5,365 nt of DNA. Source: Rickettsiales bacterium. GTDB taxonomy: Bacteria > Pseudomonadota > Alphaproteobacteria > Rickettsiales > UBA8987. The stretch is taken from the NCBI GenBank assembly GCA_020631295.1, contig JAHDHN010000065.1:2080-7444 (forward strand), in the 5' to 3' direction. The notes beneath the pieces are model-generated. The model had not been told where the DNA came from and ran no database searches. It worked only from the letters and a program-made list of their open reading frames with translations. A program made the translations under genes and the position numbers. Shown here one piece after another: positions 4,898 through 5,365 of the stretch; the first letter of the stretch is position 1; every line of letters starts with the position of its first letter.

Positions 4898-5365
4898 TTA
4901 TGCGTATGGCGTAACCACATTCACATGAGCCATTTTGCGCCCGGCTCGTGCCTCTGTTTTGCCATAAAGATGCAATTTGCAATTGGGCTCTTGTTGCAAG
5001 ACGGGCACTTCATTGATTTCATCGCCAATCAGATTGCGCATTTCCACCTGTTGTACATGGCGCGCTGCATTGCCATAGGGCACATCAGAAATGGCGCGCA
5101 CCGCTTGCTCAAATTGGCTGGTGATGGCACCGTCCATGGTCCAATGGCCAGAATTATGCGGCCGCGGAGCAATCTCATTTACCAACAGTGATCCGTCCGG
5201 CAGCACAAAGAATTCCACGCCCATAATACCCACCAAGCCAAGTGATTCAGCCAGTCTTGCGGCAATATCTTGTGCGTTCTTCGCCGTGTCAGCAGTGATA
5301 TCAGGCGCAGGCACCACAGAGCGGCGCAAAATGCCGTCCTCATGCAAATTCTGGGACGGCTCATA
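4898..5365 (-). CDS. purK: 5-(carboxyamino)imidazole ribonucleotide synthase, C-terminal part
   Basis: PurK is the ATP-grasp enzyme that converts 5-aminoimidazole ribonucleotide, bicarbonate and ATP to N5-CAIR in purine synthesis; PurE then rearranges the product. The window holds the last 155 residues and the stop; the N-terminal part, probably about 200 residues, lies beyond 5365 on the minus strand. The frame reads through to the window edge: residues before HEDGILRRSVVPAP are YEPSQNL, so an apparent TTG at 5347 is an internal Leu codon. Diagnostic motifs are HEDGILR, GIMGVEFFVLPDGSLLVNEIAP and RPHNSGHWTMDGAITSQFEQ, containing the ATP/Mg-binding Glu and Asn. RPHNSGHWT separates PurK from PurT (RPHDTG). 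The gene ends 28 nt before the photolyase start, so the two are probably cotranscribed. PurE, often just upstream, would lie outside the window. Confidence 0.96.
   Translation of the reverse strand, partial: YEPSQNLHEDGILRRSVVPAPDITADTAKNAQDIAARLAESLGLVGIMGVEFFVLPDGSLLVNEIAPRPHNSGHWTMDGAITSQFEQAVRAISDVPYGNAARHVQQVEMRNLIGDEINEVPVLQQEPNCKLHLYGKTEARAGRKMAHVNVVTPYA

Noticed and set aside
5345..5347. TTG as the start of a 149-residue protein
   Set aside because: The frame continues upstream to the window edge with PurK-like residues, so this is an internal Leu codon of a gene cut by the window.
1..5365. tRNA, rRNA, CRISPR array, IS element, defence or toxin-antitoxin genes
   Set aside because: None of the expected signatures was seen by eye: no regularly spaced repeats, transposase motifs, cloverleaf-like segment or paired small toxin/antitoxin frames.

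Overview
The window looks like chromosomal DNA of an alphaproteobacterium. HemC has the alphaproteobacterial-style stretch RLRK..GEVDG.LLAYAGLKRL..PA.AQGAIG.EC, and RlmH ends in the TWPHMLVRILL.EQLYRA...HPYHR form. The lineage cannot be fixed further; a deep-branching group is a guess. Core genes have about 53-60% GC in the lines I counted by hand, while the central island falls to about 38%.

Layout. 1-74: no gene; a small hairpin lies downstream of hemC. 75-1859 (minus): dapD followed directly by hemC, a tight pair in which hemC begins with TTG on the base after the dapD stop, in the same frame. 1860-2003: AT-rich divergent intergenic region with palindromes and a good sigma70-like promoter pointing right. 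2004-2468 (plus): an unrecognised AT-rich 154-residue ORF with very unusual codon use, apparently leaderless. 2469-2501: short gap with a hairpin between convergent genes. 2502-2756 (minus): a small exported protein with two cysteines. 2757-3026: noncoding region holding a promoter with an A-tract and a pair of 14-bp inverted repeats. 3027-3434 (plus): a short RlmH. 3436-4869 (minus): an iron-sulfur (6-4) photolyase-type protein whose stop lies one base from the rlmH stop. 4898-5365 (minus, running off the window): the C-terminal part of PurK, 28 nt upstream of the photolyase and probably its operon partner.

The recognised genes are housekeeping: lysine/peptidoglycan precursor synthesis (dapD), tetrapyrrole synthesis (hemC), ribosome modification (rlmH), purine synthesis (purK) and DNA photorepair. 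I see no phage, IS, CRISPR, toxin-antitoxin or defence module. The least explained part is the low-GC island at about 1930-3026: an ORFan-like gene, a small secreted protein and several symmetric DNA elements. I do not think it amounts to a demonstrable new system.
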